From NCBI RefSeq assembly GCF_002085925.2, contig NZ_CP053562.1, positions 1,716,001 to 1,780,000 of the forward strand: a stretch of DNA of 64,000 nucleotides. The letters run 5' to 3'. Position 1 is the stretch's first letter, and the number at the start of each line of letters is the position of its first letter. Below the pieces are notes generated by a model. It did no database searches, was not told the DNA's origin, and saw only the letters and a program-made list of their open reading frames with translations. Shown one piece after another: positions 26,307-34,975 of this stretch. The stretch comes from Thioclava electrotropha. GTDB taxonomy: Bacteria > Pseudomonadota > Alphaproteobacteria > Rhodobacterales > Rhodobacteraceae. A program made the translations under genes and the position numbers.

Positions 26307-27353
26307 CTATTGCGCGAAGATGTCGCGCCAGCGTTCGAGGAATCGCGCGGTTTTCATCGTATCCGTCGCAACCAGTAGCGCCGGGCCAAGCGCGATGAGG
26401 CGTTGCAGGGCCAGCGTCTCGTCGCTGCCGCCACCGTCGCGCGTGATCGGGTCGATCAGCTTGGTCTCCGCAAGCGCCCTCTGACCGCCGGGCGAGAGCA
26501 GGAAATCCAGCAGCTTCGCGGCGGTCGGATTGGGCTCGCGTCCCGGCAGATAGGCTGCACGCGACAGAACAAGCGTGTAATCGGCGGGCGCGATGATCCC
26601 CAGATCGGGATTGTCACGCGCCGCCTGCGCCGCGTAGGAGCCGAGGATATTATAGGCGATCAGGTAGCGCCCGCCCGCGACTCCATCGATGATCTCGGCC
26701 GAGCAGCAGGTGGCGACCGCGCCGGAGCGCGCGAAGGCCTCGGTCAGCGCGCCGAAGGTGCTGGCCTCCTGACTGTCGAGGAAAGCGAACAGGAACCCGA
26801 GCCCTGAATCCGCGATGTCATAGGTCGCGACCTTGCCGGTGTAGGGCGATTGCGCGGGCCGCAGCAGGTCCACCAGATCGAAGCGCGTGCGCGGCACGTC
26901 CTCGGGCGGGACCAGCGCGCGGTTGTAGATCATCACCGCAGGCTCGCGCGAGATGCCCCAGACCTGATCGCGCCAGCGCAGGTCCTTCGGCAGCGCCGTC
27001 GTCTCGGGCGAGACCCAGGTGGCGGCGCAATTGTCGTTCACCAGCTTCACCACATGCTGCACACCGGAACTGATGACCAGATCGGCGCCGGGTTTGCCGG
27101 ACGCGCAGTCGGCCTCGGAAATATCGTAGAGGTCGTTCGAGCCCCATTGCTCGAACCGGATCGCAAGGCCGGGCTGGGTGTCGAGAAACGCCTCGATCGC
27201 GGGGGCGAGGATGTTCACATCGGTCGTGGTGCGCAGGGTGATCTTGCGCACGGGCTGATCGGGGCCGAAGGTGCGGACGGCTTCGGGCTCGGCCGCCGCG
27301 ACGGTGGAACTCAGGCATAGCCAGAGCGTCAGGGTCAGGAGCGCGCGGATCAT
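26307..27353 (-). CDS. Periplasmic binding protein of a sensing system (PgtC-like)
   Basis: 348 aa with a signal peptide (about 1-20). It belongs to the iron/phosphoglycerate-type extracellular binding proteins, with SGVQHVVKLV, YNRALVPPEDVP and a C-terminal LLDFLLSPGGQRAL typical of that group. It has no ABC permease nearby; instead its start overlaps the stop of a sensor kinase gene by 4 bases. The set binding protein, kinase, regulator resembles PgtC-PgtB-PgtA and other three-part sensing systems, so it likely presents a carboxylate ligand to the kinase. Ligand not known. Confidence 0.78.
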   Translation of the reverse strand: MIRALLTLTLWLCLSSTVAAAEPEAVRTFGPDQPVRKITLRTTTDVNILAPAIEAFLDTQPGLAIRFEQWGSNDLYDISEADCASGKPGADLVISSGVQHVVKLVNDNCAATWVSPETTALPKDLRWRDQVWGISREPAVMIYNRALVPPEDVPRTRFDLVDLLRPAQSPYTGKVATYDIADSGLGFLFAFLDSQEASTFGALTEAFARSGAVATCCSAEIIDGVAGGRYLIAYNILGSYAAQAARDNPDLGIIAPADYTLVLSRAAYLPGREPNPTAAKLLDFLLSPGGQRALAETKLIDPITRDGGGSDETLALQRLIALGPALLVATDTMKTARFLERWRDIFAQ

Positions 27354-28768
27354 GTGGTCTCCTCGGCCTGGGGCAGGGTGATCGCGATGGTGAAGCCTGC
27401 CGCATCGCTCTCCATTTCCAGCGTGCCGCCATAGGTTTCCGCCACCGATTGCGCGATGGCGAGGCCCAGCCCGCTCGACGCACCGCGCCGCCGCGTGTCC
27501 GAATGTCCAGACGCGAAACGCTCGCCCAGACGCGCGCGCAGCTCGGGCGTGGGACCGGGGCCTGCGTCGCGCACCCAGAGCCGGGCGCGCCCGTCGCGCA
27601 GCTCCGCACCGATGGTGACCGGGGCTTCGCCATGCGCCAGCGCATTGCCCAGCAGGTTCTTCGCGGCCTCGGACAGCGAGAGTTCGTCGGCCAGCACGGG
27701 CACCTCCGCCTCGGCGATCTCCAGCCGGATTTCGCTGCCCGGCGCGAGGGCCGCATGATCGCCTTCCTCGAAGATATCCAAGGCGATGTTGCGCAGATCG
27801 ACCCGCTCGCGCCGCGCACTGTCGGCGCGGTGGATCACAAGCGCGCGCGACAGCATCTGGTCGAGCAGGCGGCTCAGCCGTACCGTGCCGGAATGCATCT
27901 TCGCGACGATCTGGTCGCGCCGGGCGGGGTCGTCTTCCTCGGCGGCGAGGTCGGATTGCGCGCGCAGCGCCGCAACGGGGGTGCGAAGCTGATGCGCGGT
28001 GTCCGAGATCAGGCTTTTCATCGTGGCGAATTGCCGGTCCAGTCGCCCCATGAACCCGTTCGTCGCCTGCACCATCACATCGACCTCACGCGGCACGGCG
28101 GCGCGGATCGGGGTGAGGTCCTGCGGGTCGCGCTCCGAGATGCGATGGGCCAACCGCTCCAGCGGGCGCAGTGCGCTATGGACGATGATGATCGCGAAGG
28201 CGAGCATGGCGATGCCGCCGACCGCCAGCCCGCCAAGCGCGTTGCGGGTGATGCTGAGCGCAAGCTGGGTGCGTGCCCGCAGGGTTTGCCCCACGATCAC
28301 CTCCACCGTGCCGGAGAACTGGCGCTCCGCGAAACGGCGCGTGACCCGGATGTAGCGTGCGGGCTCTCCCTTGAAGCGTGCGTCGTAAAGCTCGGAATCT
28401 TGTGCGGTCGTGTCGGGGCGGGGCAGGTCCTCGTAGCCCGTCAGCACCGCGCCTTTCGGGCCGCTGACCTGATAGGCGATGCGGTCATCGGGGGCGAGGG
28501 CCAGTAGCTCAAACGCCGAGACCGGCAGATCGACGACAGGCGCGCCGTCGCGGATCGAGATCGAGGCGGCGATGTCATTGGCCGCGCCCACCAGCAGCCG
28601 GTCGAAGGCGTCACGGGCCGCCGCGCGCCCATAGGCGAAGGCGGCAAGTGCGAGGATCAACCCGCCGACGATCATCAGCCCCGACAGCCCGGTCACGAGC
28701 CGCGCGGTCAGCGAGCGCGTGGCGGAAAGGCCGGTCTCGCGGGGGAGAGGGCCGTCAGACATCGCCAT
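27350..28768 (-). CDS. tctE: Sensor histidine kinase (TctE-like)
   Basis: About 472 aa. Two membrane helices (about 20-45 and 170-195) enclose a periplasmic sensor loop, followed by HAMP, the dimerisation helix with His in ISDTAHQLRTPVAALRAQ, and an ATPase domain with N-box NLLGNALAHGE and G-boxes DAGPGP and SSGLGLAIAQS. Two adjacent Met codons (28768 and 28762) are possible starts; both lie inside the stop region of the regulator gene, so they are coupled. Context next to tctCBA supports a tricarboxylate (citrate-like) sensor. Symbol by family and context. Confidence 0.83.
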   Translation of the reverse strand: MAMSDGPLPRETGLSATRSLTARLVTGLSGLMIVGGLILALAAFAYGRAAARDAFDRLLVGAANDIAASISIRDGAPVVDLPVSAFELLALAPDDRIAYQVSGPKGAVLTGYEDLPRPDTTAQDSELYDARFKGEPARYIRVTRRFAERQFSGTVEVIVGQTLRARTQLALSITRNALGGLAVGGIAMLAFAIIIVHSALRPLERLAHRISERDPQDLTPIRAAVPREVDVMVQATNGFMGRLDRQFATMKSLISDTAHQLRTPVAALRAQSDLAAEEDDPARRDQIVAKMHSGTVRLSRLLDQMLSRALVIHRADSARRERVDLRNIALDIFEEGDHAALAPGSEIRLEIAEAEVPVLADELSLSEAAKNLLGNALAHGEAPVTIGAELRDGRARLWVRDAGPGPTPELRARLGERFASGHSDTRRRGASSGLGLAIAQSVAETYGGTLEMESDAAGFTIAITLPQAEETT

Positions 28769-29435
28769 CCCGTGCCGCCAGACGGTAGCCGCGTCCGCGC
28801 AGGGTCTCGATCTCGACCCCGCTGCCCGCGATCTTCTTGCGCAGCCGCGCGATATAAAGCTCGATCGCATTGTCGCCCGGCACCGCGTCGTCGAAAGCGT
28901 AAAGCCCCTCGTGCAGCCGATCCTTCGACATCACTTGCCCCGCATTGCGCATCAGAATGCCCAGCAGCGCGAATTCGCGCCCCGTCAGTTTCAGCGCCTG
29001 ATCCCCGACCGTGGCGCTGCCTGCTGTCGCGTTATAGCGCAGATGGCCAAGCTCCAGATCGGCGGAGCGATCCGTCGTCTGCCGCCGGCCGATCGCATGA
29101 AGTCTTGCCTCCAACTCACGGTGATCAAAGGGTTTTACGAGATAGTCGTCAGCCCCGAGTTCAAAGGCGGAGATCTTGTCATCCACCGAGAATTGCGCGG
29201 TCAGCATCAGCACCGGCATCGTGGCGGCCTGCGCGCGCATCTCGCGCAGAAGGTCCGTGCCGCTGCCATCGGGCAGGTTGATGTCGAGGATCACCGCGTC
29301 ATAGGCCTGCACCGCCAGAAAGTCGCGCGCCTCGCCCACGGAGGCGGCGAGATCGCAGGCCATGCCCGAGCGCGCAAGCCGACGTTGCGTGGCCTCGGCC
29401 AGCTCCTCGGCATCCTCCACTAGCAAGAGCCGCAT
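28755..29435 (-). CDS. tctD: OmpR-family response regulator (TctD-like)
   Basis: 226 aa. Receiver domain with acidic pocket LLLVEDAEELA, phospho-acceptor Asp in VILDINLPDGSG, and Lys in LVKPFDHREL, followed by a winged-helix DNA-binding domain ending RGRGYRLAARDG. It is divergent from tctC. The shared control region has tandem GTGACAGGTTC repeats that suit an OmpR-type dimer. It is the first gene of the regulator-kinase-binding protein operon. Confidence 0.88.
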   Translation of the reverse strand: MRLLLVEDAEELAEATQRRLARSGMACDLAASVGEARDFLAVQAYDAVILDINLPDGSGTDLLREMRAQAATMPVLMLTAQFSVDDKISAFELGADDYLVKPFDHRELEARLHAIGRRQTTDRSADLELGHLRYNATAGSATVGDQALKLTGREFALLGILMRNAGQVMSKDRLHEGLYAFDDAVPGDNAIELYIARLRKKIAGSGVEIETLRGRGYRLAARDGDV

Positions 29436-29457
29436 TCTTCCTCCCTCATGCGCCTCT

Positions 29458-29485
29458 GAACCTGTGACAGGTTCGTGACAGGTTC
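29458..29485. promoter_or_regulatory. Probable TctD binding region: inverted and tandem GAACCTGT/ACAGGTTC repeats
   Basis: GAACCTGT-G-ACAGGTTC is a perfect inverted repeat at 29458-29474. The 11-base word GTGACAGGTTC is directly repeated at 29464-29474 and 29475-29485. OmpR-type regulators bind such 10-11 bp spaced direct repeats. It lies 23 bases upstream of the regulator start and 65 upstream of tctC. Confidence 0.65.
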
Positions 29486-29549
29486 AAGCGGTAAAACCCG
29501 GCACATAGCCCGCTGCGGGAGGCAACGGGCGGACAGTGGAGGATATACC

Positions 29550-30515
29550 ATGGCTTTTAAACTCATGCGCGCGGCGATTGCCGTCGCGGCACTCACCGTT
29601 GCGACCGGCGCTTCGGCGCAGGAATGCATCGCGCCCGCGAACCCCGGCGGCGGCTGGGACTTCACCTGCCGTCAGGTCGGCAAAACCATGCAGGATCTGG
29701 GCCTTATCGACTCGACCGTGCAGGTCGTGAACCTCGCCGGTGGCGGCGGTGGCGTGGCCTTCGCCGAAGTGGTCAACAAGCGCAATGACGACGACAACCT
29801 GATTGTCGCGGCCTCCTCGGCCACCGCGACCCGTCTGGCGCAAGGCGCCTATCCGGGCAACTCGATGGATCAGGTCCGCTGGATCGGTTCGATCGGCGCG
29901 GATTACGGCGTGATCGCCGTCGCAGCCGACAGCGACATCCAGACGCTTCCGGAACTGCTCGACAAGATCAAGGCCGATCCGAATTCGGTCTCCGTCGCGG
30001 GCGGCTCGGCCGTGGGCGGCTGGGATCACCTCAAGGTGCTGATCGCGGCGGACGCTTACGGCATCGATGATGTGCGCAAGGTCAAATACATCGCCTTCGA
30101 CGGCGGCGGCGAAGCGGTCACCCAGCTTCTGGCGGGTTCGGTTCAGGCCTTCACCGGCGATCTGTCGGAAGCCAAGGGCTTCGTCGACTCCGGTGATATC
30201 CGCGTGATCGCGGTGCTGGCGCCCGAGCGTCTGGACGGCGAATTCTCGGAATTCCCGACCGCGAAAGAGCAGGGCGTGGATGCGATCGGCGCGAACTGGC
30301 GCGGCTTCTACGCGCCGGGCGGCATGTCCGACGAGGCTTACCAGGCTTGGGTCGACAAGGTCGGCCAGCTCTATGCCTCCGACGAGTGGAAGCAGGTGAT
30401 GGCGGCCAACGGTCTGGCCCCGCTCGACCTGCAGGGCGCTGAATTCGAGAGCTTCGTGCAGAATTCGGTCCAGCAAATCCAGGATATCTCGCGCCAGATC
30501 GGCATCATCAAGTAA
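29550..30515 (+). CDS. tctC: Tripartite tricarboxylate transporter substrate-binding protein
   Basis: 321 aa with signal peptide (about 1-23, cleaved after ASA). It has the long two-lobed TTT-family fold: NPGGGWDFTCRQVGKTM, then GGGGGVAFAEVV and a C-terminal IGANWRGFYAPGGM. It captures a carboxylate and hands it to TctAB. The ATG follows TGGAGGA. A hairpin in the gap to tctB probably stabilises this highly needed message. The ligand may be a citrate-like or aromatic carboxylate; the sequence does not decide. Confidence 0.9.
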   Translation: MAFKLMRAAIAVAALTVATGASAQECIAPANPGGGWDFTCRQVGKTMQDLGLIDSTVQVVNLAGGGGGVAFAEVVNKRNDDDNLIVAASSATATRLAQGAYPGNSMDQVRWIGSIGADYGVIAVAADSDIQTLPELLDKIKADPNSVSVAGGSAVGGWDHLKVLIAADAYGIDDVRKVKYIAFDGGGEAVTQLLAGSVQAFTGDLSEAKGFVDSGDIRVIAVLAPERLDGEFSEFPTAKEQGVDAIGANWRGFYAPGGMSDEAYQAWVDKVGQLYASDEWKQVMAANGLAPLDLQGAEFESFVQNSVQQIQDISRQIGIIK

Positions 30516-30531
30516 GCGAGACAACCCATGC

Positions 30532-30560
30532 GCGCGGCGGGCTTTCGAGTGCCGCCGCGC
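30532..30560 (+). other. Intercistronic hairpin between tctC and tctB
   Basis: Perfect 9-bp stem GCGCGGCGG/CCGCCGCGC with an 11-base loop and no T-run, typical of the position after a periplasmic binding protein gene. It probably favours tctC mRNA over the membrane genes. Confidence 0.55.
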
Positions 30561-30582
30561 CTTCATACCAAGGGAGGGGATC

Positions 30583-31014
30583 ATGAGTGATCGCATCTTC
30601 GGCGCCGTCGGCCTGTGCCTTGCGCTGTTCTACGGCTGGGCGACGCTGCAAATCCAAGAAAGTTTCCTGTCGGATGCGGTGGGGCCGAAAACCTTTCCGC
30701 TGGTGATCGCGGTGATCCTCGGGCTCTCCTCGCTCGTGATCTTGCTGCGCCCCGATCCCGACCCGGTCTGGCCGAGCCTCTCGCGGCTCGCCGAAATCCT
30801 CGCCGCAGTGGTGGTGATGATCCTCTATGCCGAGTTTCTGCCCGTCGTGGGCTTCCTGATCGCGACCGCCTTTGCCAGCGCCTACCTGACATGGCGGCTG
30901 GGCACGCGGCCGCTGCAATCCATCGTCGTCGGCGTCGCCACCTCGATCGGTATCTACGTAATTTTCAAGCTGGTGCTGGGCCTCTCGCTCGCCAGCGGCC
31001 CCTTCGGCTTCTGA
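30583..31014 (+). CDS. tctB: Tripartite tricarboxylate transporter small membrane subunit
   Basis: 143 aa with about four membrane helices (VVVMILYAEFLPVVGFLIATAF region is one). It has the TctB length and the early motif SFLSDAVGPKTFPLVIA shared by the family. It is between tctC and tctA, 6 bases before the latter, with GGGAGGGGATC as ribosome site. It forms the transport unit together with TctA. Confidence 0.87.
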   Translation: MSDRIFGAVGLCLALFYGWATLQIQESFLSDAVGPKTFPLVIAVILGLSSLVILLRPDPDPVWPSLSRLAEILAAVVVMILYAEFLPVVGFLIATAFASAYLTWRLGTRPLQSIVVGVATSIGIYVIFKLVLGLSLASGPFGF

Positions 31015-31020
31015 GGTGAA

Positions 31021-32562
31021 ATGATGGACACCTTAATGTCACTCGCAGACGGTTTTCACACCGCTCTGACCTTCGAGAACCTGCTGCTCGCGCTCTTGGG
31101 CACGTTCCTTGGCACCATGATGGGCGCGCTGCCCGGGCTTGGCCCGTCCAACGGCGTCGCGATCCTGATCCCGCTGGCCTTCACGCTGGGGCTGGGCGCT
31201 ACCCCCTCGCTGATCCTGCTGACCTCGGTCTATTACGGGGCGATGTATGGCGGGCGGATCAGTTCGATCCTGCTCAATATTCCGGGCGACGAGCCCGCGA
31301 TGATGACCTGTCTCGACGGCTATCCGATGGCCAAGAAGGGCCTTGCGGGCGAGGCGCTGTCGCTCTCGGGCATCGCAAGCTTCGTGGGTGCTTTCATCGC
31401 CACCTGGGGCCTTATCCTGCTGGCGCCGCAGCTGGTGAAATTCGCGCTGCTGTTCGGACCGGCAGAATATTTCGCGCTCTTCGCACTGGCCTTCGCTACG
31501 CTGGGTGGGGTCTCCTCGACCAATCAGGCGAAATCGGCTTTCGCCGCGATGCTGGGCCTTGGCCTGTCGGTGATCGGCGTGGATACCCAGACCGGCGTGC
31601 CGCGTCTGACCTTCGGCGAGGTCCACCTCTATGACGGGCTCGATTTCCTCGTCGCCATCGTCGGTCTCTTCGCGCTGTCGGAAGTGTTCATCTTCCTCGA
31701 GCACCGCCACGGCTCGGCCACCGGCGCGGGCCACAAGGTCTCGGTCGGGCGCATCACGCCGCCGTGGAAGATGGTGAAAGAGACGACGCCGACCATGCTG
31801 CGCTCGTCGCTGCTGGGCTTCGTCGCGGGCGTGCTGCCGGGGGCAGGGGCGTCGCTGGGCTCCTTCATCTCCTACTCGATGGAGAAGAAGCTGGTCGATC
31901 GCAAGAACACCTTCGGCACGGGCGATCCGCGCGGTGTGGCCGCCCCCGAGGCGGGCAACAACGCGGCAGCCGGCGGGGCGCTTGTGCCGATGCTGGCGCT
32001 TGGCGTGCCGGGCTCGGGCACCACGGCGGTGCTGCTGGCGGTGCTTCTGTCGCTCAACATCACGCCCGGCCCCTTGCTGTTCCAGAACAACCCCGATGTG
32101 GTCTGGGGCCTGATCGCGGCGCTCTTCATCGCCAACTTCATGCTGCTCGCTATGAACATCCCGATGGTGGGCATCTTCACCCGCGTGCTGATGATCCCGC
32201 CGCGGATTCTGATGCCGATCGTCGCGATGGTCTCCTTCGTGGGGATCTACGGGATTTCCGGCTCCAGCTTCGATCTGCTGGTGATGATCGGCTTCGGTGT
32301 GATGGGCTGGCTGCTGCGCAAGCTCGACGTGCCGCTGGTGCCGATCATTCTCGGCACGCTTCTGGGCAACACGATGGAGAACAACCTGCGCCGGGCCGTC
32401 ACGATCTCGAACGGCGATTACTGGACGCTGGTCGGCAGCCCGCTGGCGATCGGTCTGTGGACCGTGGCGATCGTGGGCTTCATCCTGCCGCTGTTCCTGA
32501 GCCGCTTCGTGAAAGCGCGGATGCATGAGCGCCGCGATGACGAGGGTGCGATCTCGGACTGA
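31021..32562 (+). CDS. tctA: Tripartite tricarboxylate transporter large permease subunit
   Basis: 513 aa, about 12 membrane helices. Family signature GTMMGALPGLGPSNGVAILIPL (about residues 32-53, first half only needed) and a second GVLPGAGASLGSFISY repeat near residue 270 are visible, followed by EAGNNAAAGGALVPMLALGVP, which is the TctA core. A GAGG ribosome site lies just before. Ends 60 bases before a strong hairpin terminator. Complete length. Confidence 0.93.
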   Translation: MMDTLMSLADGFHTALTFENLLLALLGTFLGTMMGALPGLGPSNGVAILIPLAFTLGLGATPSLILLTSVYYGAMYGGRISSILLNIPGDEPAMMTCLDGYPMAKKGLAGEALSLSGIASFVGAFIATWGLILLAPQLVKFALLFGPAEYFALFALAFATLGGVSSTNQAKSAFAAMLGLGLSVIGVDTQTGVPRLTFGEVHLYDGLDFLVAIVGLFALSEVFIFLEHRHGSATGAGHKVSVGRITPPWKMVKETTPTMLRSSLLGFVAGVLPGAGASLGSFISYSMEKKLVDRKNTFGTGDPRGVAAPEAGNNAAAGGALVPMLALGVPGSGTTAVLLAVLLSLNITPGPLLFQNNPDVVWGLIAALFIANFMLLAMNIPMVGIFTRVLMIPPRILMPIVAMVSFVGIYGISGSSFDLLVMIGFGVMGWLLRKLDVPLVPIILGTLLGNTMENNLRRAVTISNGDYWTLVGSPLAIGLWTVAIVGFILPLFLSRFVKARMHERRDDEGAISD

Positions 32563-32622
32563 GACCGCACCCCCTAGCGCAGGCATCACACCTCCCCCGA
32601 GGTGCCTGCACCGGTTCGAAGG

Positions 32623-32656
32623 AAGGGGCGGCGGTGGTCAACCCGCCGCCCCTTTC
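32623..32656. terminator. Bidirectional terminator after tctA
   Basis: 12-bp perfect stem AAGGGGCGGCGG/CCGCCGCCCCTT with an 8-base loop. It separates convergent tctA and the SDR gene, and the flanking A/T stretch is short, so it may work in both directions. Confidence 0.7.
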
Positions 32657-32669
32657 TCACCTCCGAGCC

Positions 32670-33473
32670 TTATTGCGTGGTCCAGCCCCCATCGACCGGG
32701 ATCGAGGTGCCGGTCACGTTGTGCGCGATCGGCGCACAGAGCCACAGCGCGAGCGCCCCGATCTCGGACGGGTCGGAGAGGCGCCGGGTGGGCTGTTTCT
32801 CCGCCAGAAGATCCGCGATCCCCGCCGCCCGGTCGCCGCCATGCGCCGCTGCGCGTTCCGCGATCTGGGGGCCGAGAATGTCGGTCTCGGTCCAGCCCGG
32901 GCAGATGCAGTTCACCGTCACGCCGCCCGCTTCGCGCGTGCCCGCCTGCGCATATTCCAGCGCGGCGACCCGGCTCATGCCGACGAGGCCGAATTTCGAG
33001 GCGACATAGGGCGCCTTGTTGGCCGAGGCCACGAGCCCATGCACCGAGGCGATGTTCACGACACGGCCATAACCGCGCTCGGCCATGTCCGGCAGCGCGC
33101 GGCGCATCGTGTGGAACGCGCCCGACAGGTTCACCGCGAGAATGGCGTTCCAGATCTCGGGGGTGGCCTCGGCAAGGCTCGCCGTGCGCTGGATGCCTGC
33201 ATTGTTCACGAGGATGTCCGCGCCGCCCCACGCCTCGACCGCATCCATCATCGCGTCGGTCTGCGCCGGATCGGCCATATCGGCGTCGAAGAACTTCACC
33301 TCCGGCGCGCCCGCGGCCTCCAGCACCGCTGTCGCCTCGGCGACCTGCGCCGCATCGGCCAGACCGTGCAAAGCAATGCGCGCGCCCGCCTCGGCCAGCG
33401 ATTTCGCGATTGCCAGCCCGATGCCTTGCACCGAACCCGTTACCAGAGCCGTCTTTCCATCCAGTCGCGACAT
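32670..33473 (-). CDS. SDR oxidoreductase, 3-hydroxybutyrate dehydrogenase-like
   Basis: 267 aa. Cofactor loop TGSVQGIGLAIA, NNAGIQ, catalytic Ser in NIASVHGLVAS, and Tyr/Lys in APYVASKFGLVG. The stretch CPGWTETDIL and later GTSIPVDGGWT match D-3-hydroxybutyrate dehydrogenases. It overlaps the acyl-CoA ligase gene by one base and is last in a ligase-thiolase-SDR order that would suit beta-oxidation-like breakdown of an acid. It may act on another 3-hydroxyacid. Confidence 0.75.
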   Translation of the reverse strand: MSRLDGKTALVTGSVQGIGLAIAKSLAEAGARIALHGLADAAQVAEATAVLEAAGAPEVKFFDADMADPAQTDAMMDAVEAWGGADILVNNAGIQRTASLAEATPEIWNAILAVNLSGAFHTMRRALPDMAERGYGRVVNIASVHGLVASANKAPYVASKFGLVGMSRVAALEYAQAGTREAGGVTVNCICPGWTETDILGPQIAERAAAHGGDRAAGIADLLAEKQPTRRLSDPSEIGALALWLCAPIAHNVTGTSIPVDGGWTTQ

Positions 33474-34975
33474 TAGTCCTCCTCCGTCACCATTTTGCGC
33501 AGCTCGGTTTTCAGAACCTTGCCGTAATTGTTCTTGGGAAGCTGCGTCACCACGCGATACGCCTTGGGGCGCTTGAACCGCGCGATCTGTTCGCAGCAAT
33601 GTTGATCGAGGGCGGCGGGGTCGATCTCTGACCCCGGCGCGGGCGTGACGAAGGCCACGACGCTCTCGCCCCATTCCGGGTCGGGCTTGCCGACCACCGC
33701 GACCTCGTGGACGGAAGGGTGCAGGAGCAGCGCCTCCTCGACCTCGCGGGGGTAGATATTCGTGCCGCCCGAGATGATCACGTCCTTCGAGCGGTCCTGC
33801 AGCGTGACGAAGCCGTCCGCATCCATCGTGCCCAGATCGCCGGTCCAGAGCCAGCCGTCGCGCAGCGCCTTCGCGCTCGCCTCGGGGTTCTGCCAGTAGC
33901 CCGCCATCACCGCCGCGCCGCTCACGAGAATCTCGCCGGTTTCGCCAGCGGGCAGGGCGCGGCCTTCGGGATCGGCGATGCGCACGGAGACCGGGCTATG
34001 CGCCAGCCCGACCGAAGCAAGCCGCGCGCGCCAGCGCGGATGGGTTCGGTCGGCGACCAGCTCGCGCGACAGGGCTGTGATCGTCATCGGGCTCTCGCCC
34101 TGGCCGTAGATCTGAACGAAGCGCGGCCCCATCACGTCGACCGCGTCGATGATATCGGCGACATACATCGGCCCGCCGCCATAGACGATGGTCTTGATGC
34201 CCTCGCCGGTCCGCCCCGTGGCGCGGGCGCGGTCCACCAGACGGCGGATCATCGTGGGGGCGGCGAACATCGAGACATGCTGCAGCTTCGGCGCGAGATC
34301 GAGGATTTCGTCGGCCTCGAACCCGCCCGAGCGCGGCACCACATGGCGCGCCCCGCGCATCACATGGACGAAATTGTAAAGCCCCGCGCCATGCGACATC
34401 GGCGCGGCGTAGAGGATCGCGTCTTGCGGTTCGACGCTGTCGACATCCGAGAAATAGCCCAGACACATCGCCTGCACATTGGCCGAGGTGATGCACACGC
34501 CCTTGGGCCGCCCGGTCGTGCCGGAGGTGTAGAACAGCCAGACCGTCTCGTTCGCGGCGATTTCGACCGGGGCGGGCATCGGGGCTTGGCGCAGAAGATC
34601 GGCATAGGCCGGGCCTTTGAGGTCCACCGTCTCGACGCCCAGATCATTTTCCGGGCCGCCGGTGAAGGCCAGCTTCGCCTCGGAGGCCTCAATAATCCAT
34701 GCGGCCTCGCGCGGGTGCAGCTTGCCGTTGATCGGCACCGCCACCGCGCCTGCGAACCACGCGCCATACATCGCCTCGAGATATTCGGGGCAGTTCTTGG
34801 CAAACAGCGCCACGCGGTCGCCCGGAGCGATCCCTTCCGCCACCAGCGCAGCCCCGATGCGGGCGGCGCGGTCGGCGAACTCCGCATAGGTGGCGCGCAG
34901 CTCCTCGCCCTGCAGCAGCGCGGGGGCGTCCGGCGTGCGCACCGCGCTGCGGATCAGCCACTCCGCCGGGTTCAT
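33473..34975 (-). CDS. AMP-forming acyl-CoA ligase
   Basis: 500-aa member of the ANL superfamily. P-loop FYTSGTTGRPKGV, adenine-binding QIYGQGESP, TGDLGTMDADGF, and hinge/catalytic Lys in LPKNNYGKVLKTEL. It makes an acyl-AMP and then an acyl-CoA. Downstream bdh-like SDR and upstream thiolase place it in a degradative operon, overlapping both. Substrate could be an aromatic or medium-chain acid; nothing in the sequence fixes it. Confidence 0.85.
   Translation of the reverse strand: MNPAEWLIRSAVRTPDAPALLQGEELRATYAEFADRAARIGAALVAEGIAPGDRVALFAKNCPEYLEAMYGAWFAGAVAVPINGKLHPREAAWIIEASEAKLAFTGGPENDLGVETVDLKGPAYADLLRQAPMPAPVEIAANETVWLFYTSGTTGRPKGVCITSANVQAMCLGYFSDVDSVEPQDAILYAAPMSHGAGLYNFVHVMRGARHVVPRSGGFEADEILDLAPKLQHVSMFAAPTMIRRLVDRARATGRTGEGIKTIVYGGGPMYVADIIDAVDVMGPRFVQIYGQGESPMTITALSRELVADRTHPRWRARLASVGLAHSPVSVRIADPEGRALPAGETGEILVSGAAVMAGYWQNPEASAKALRDGWLWTGDLGTMDADGFVTLQDRSKDVIISGGTNIYPREVEEALLLHPSVHEVAVVGKPDPEWGESVVAFVTPAPGSEIDPAALDQHCCEQIARFKRPKAYRVVTQLPKNNYGKVLKTELRKMVTEED

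Noticed and set aside
31039..32589. 516-codon minus-strand frame opposite tctA
   Set aside because: Composition rich in Arg, Gln and His, no family motif; tctA is clear on the plus strand.
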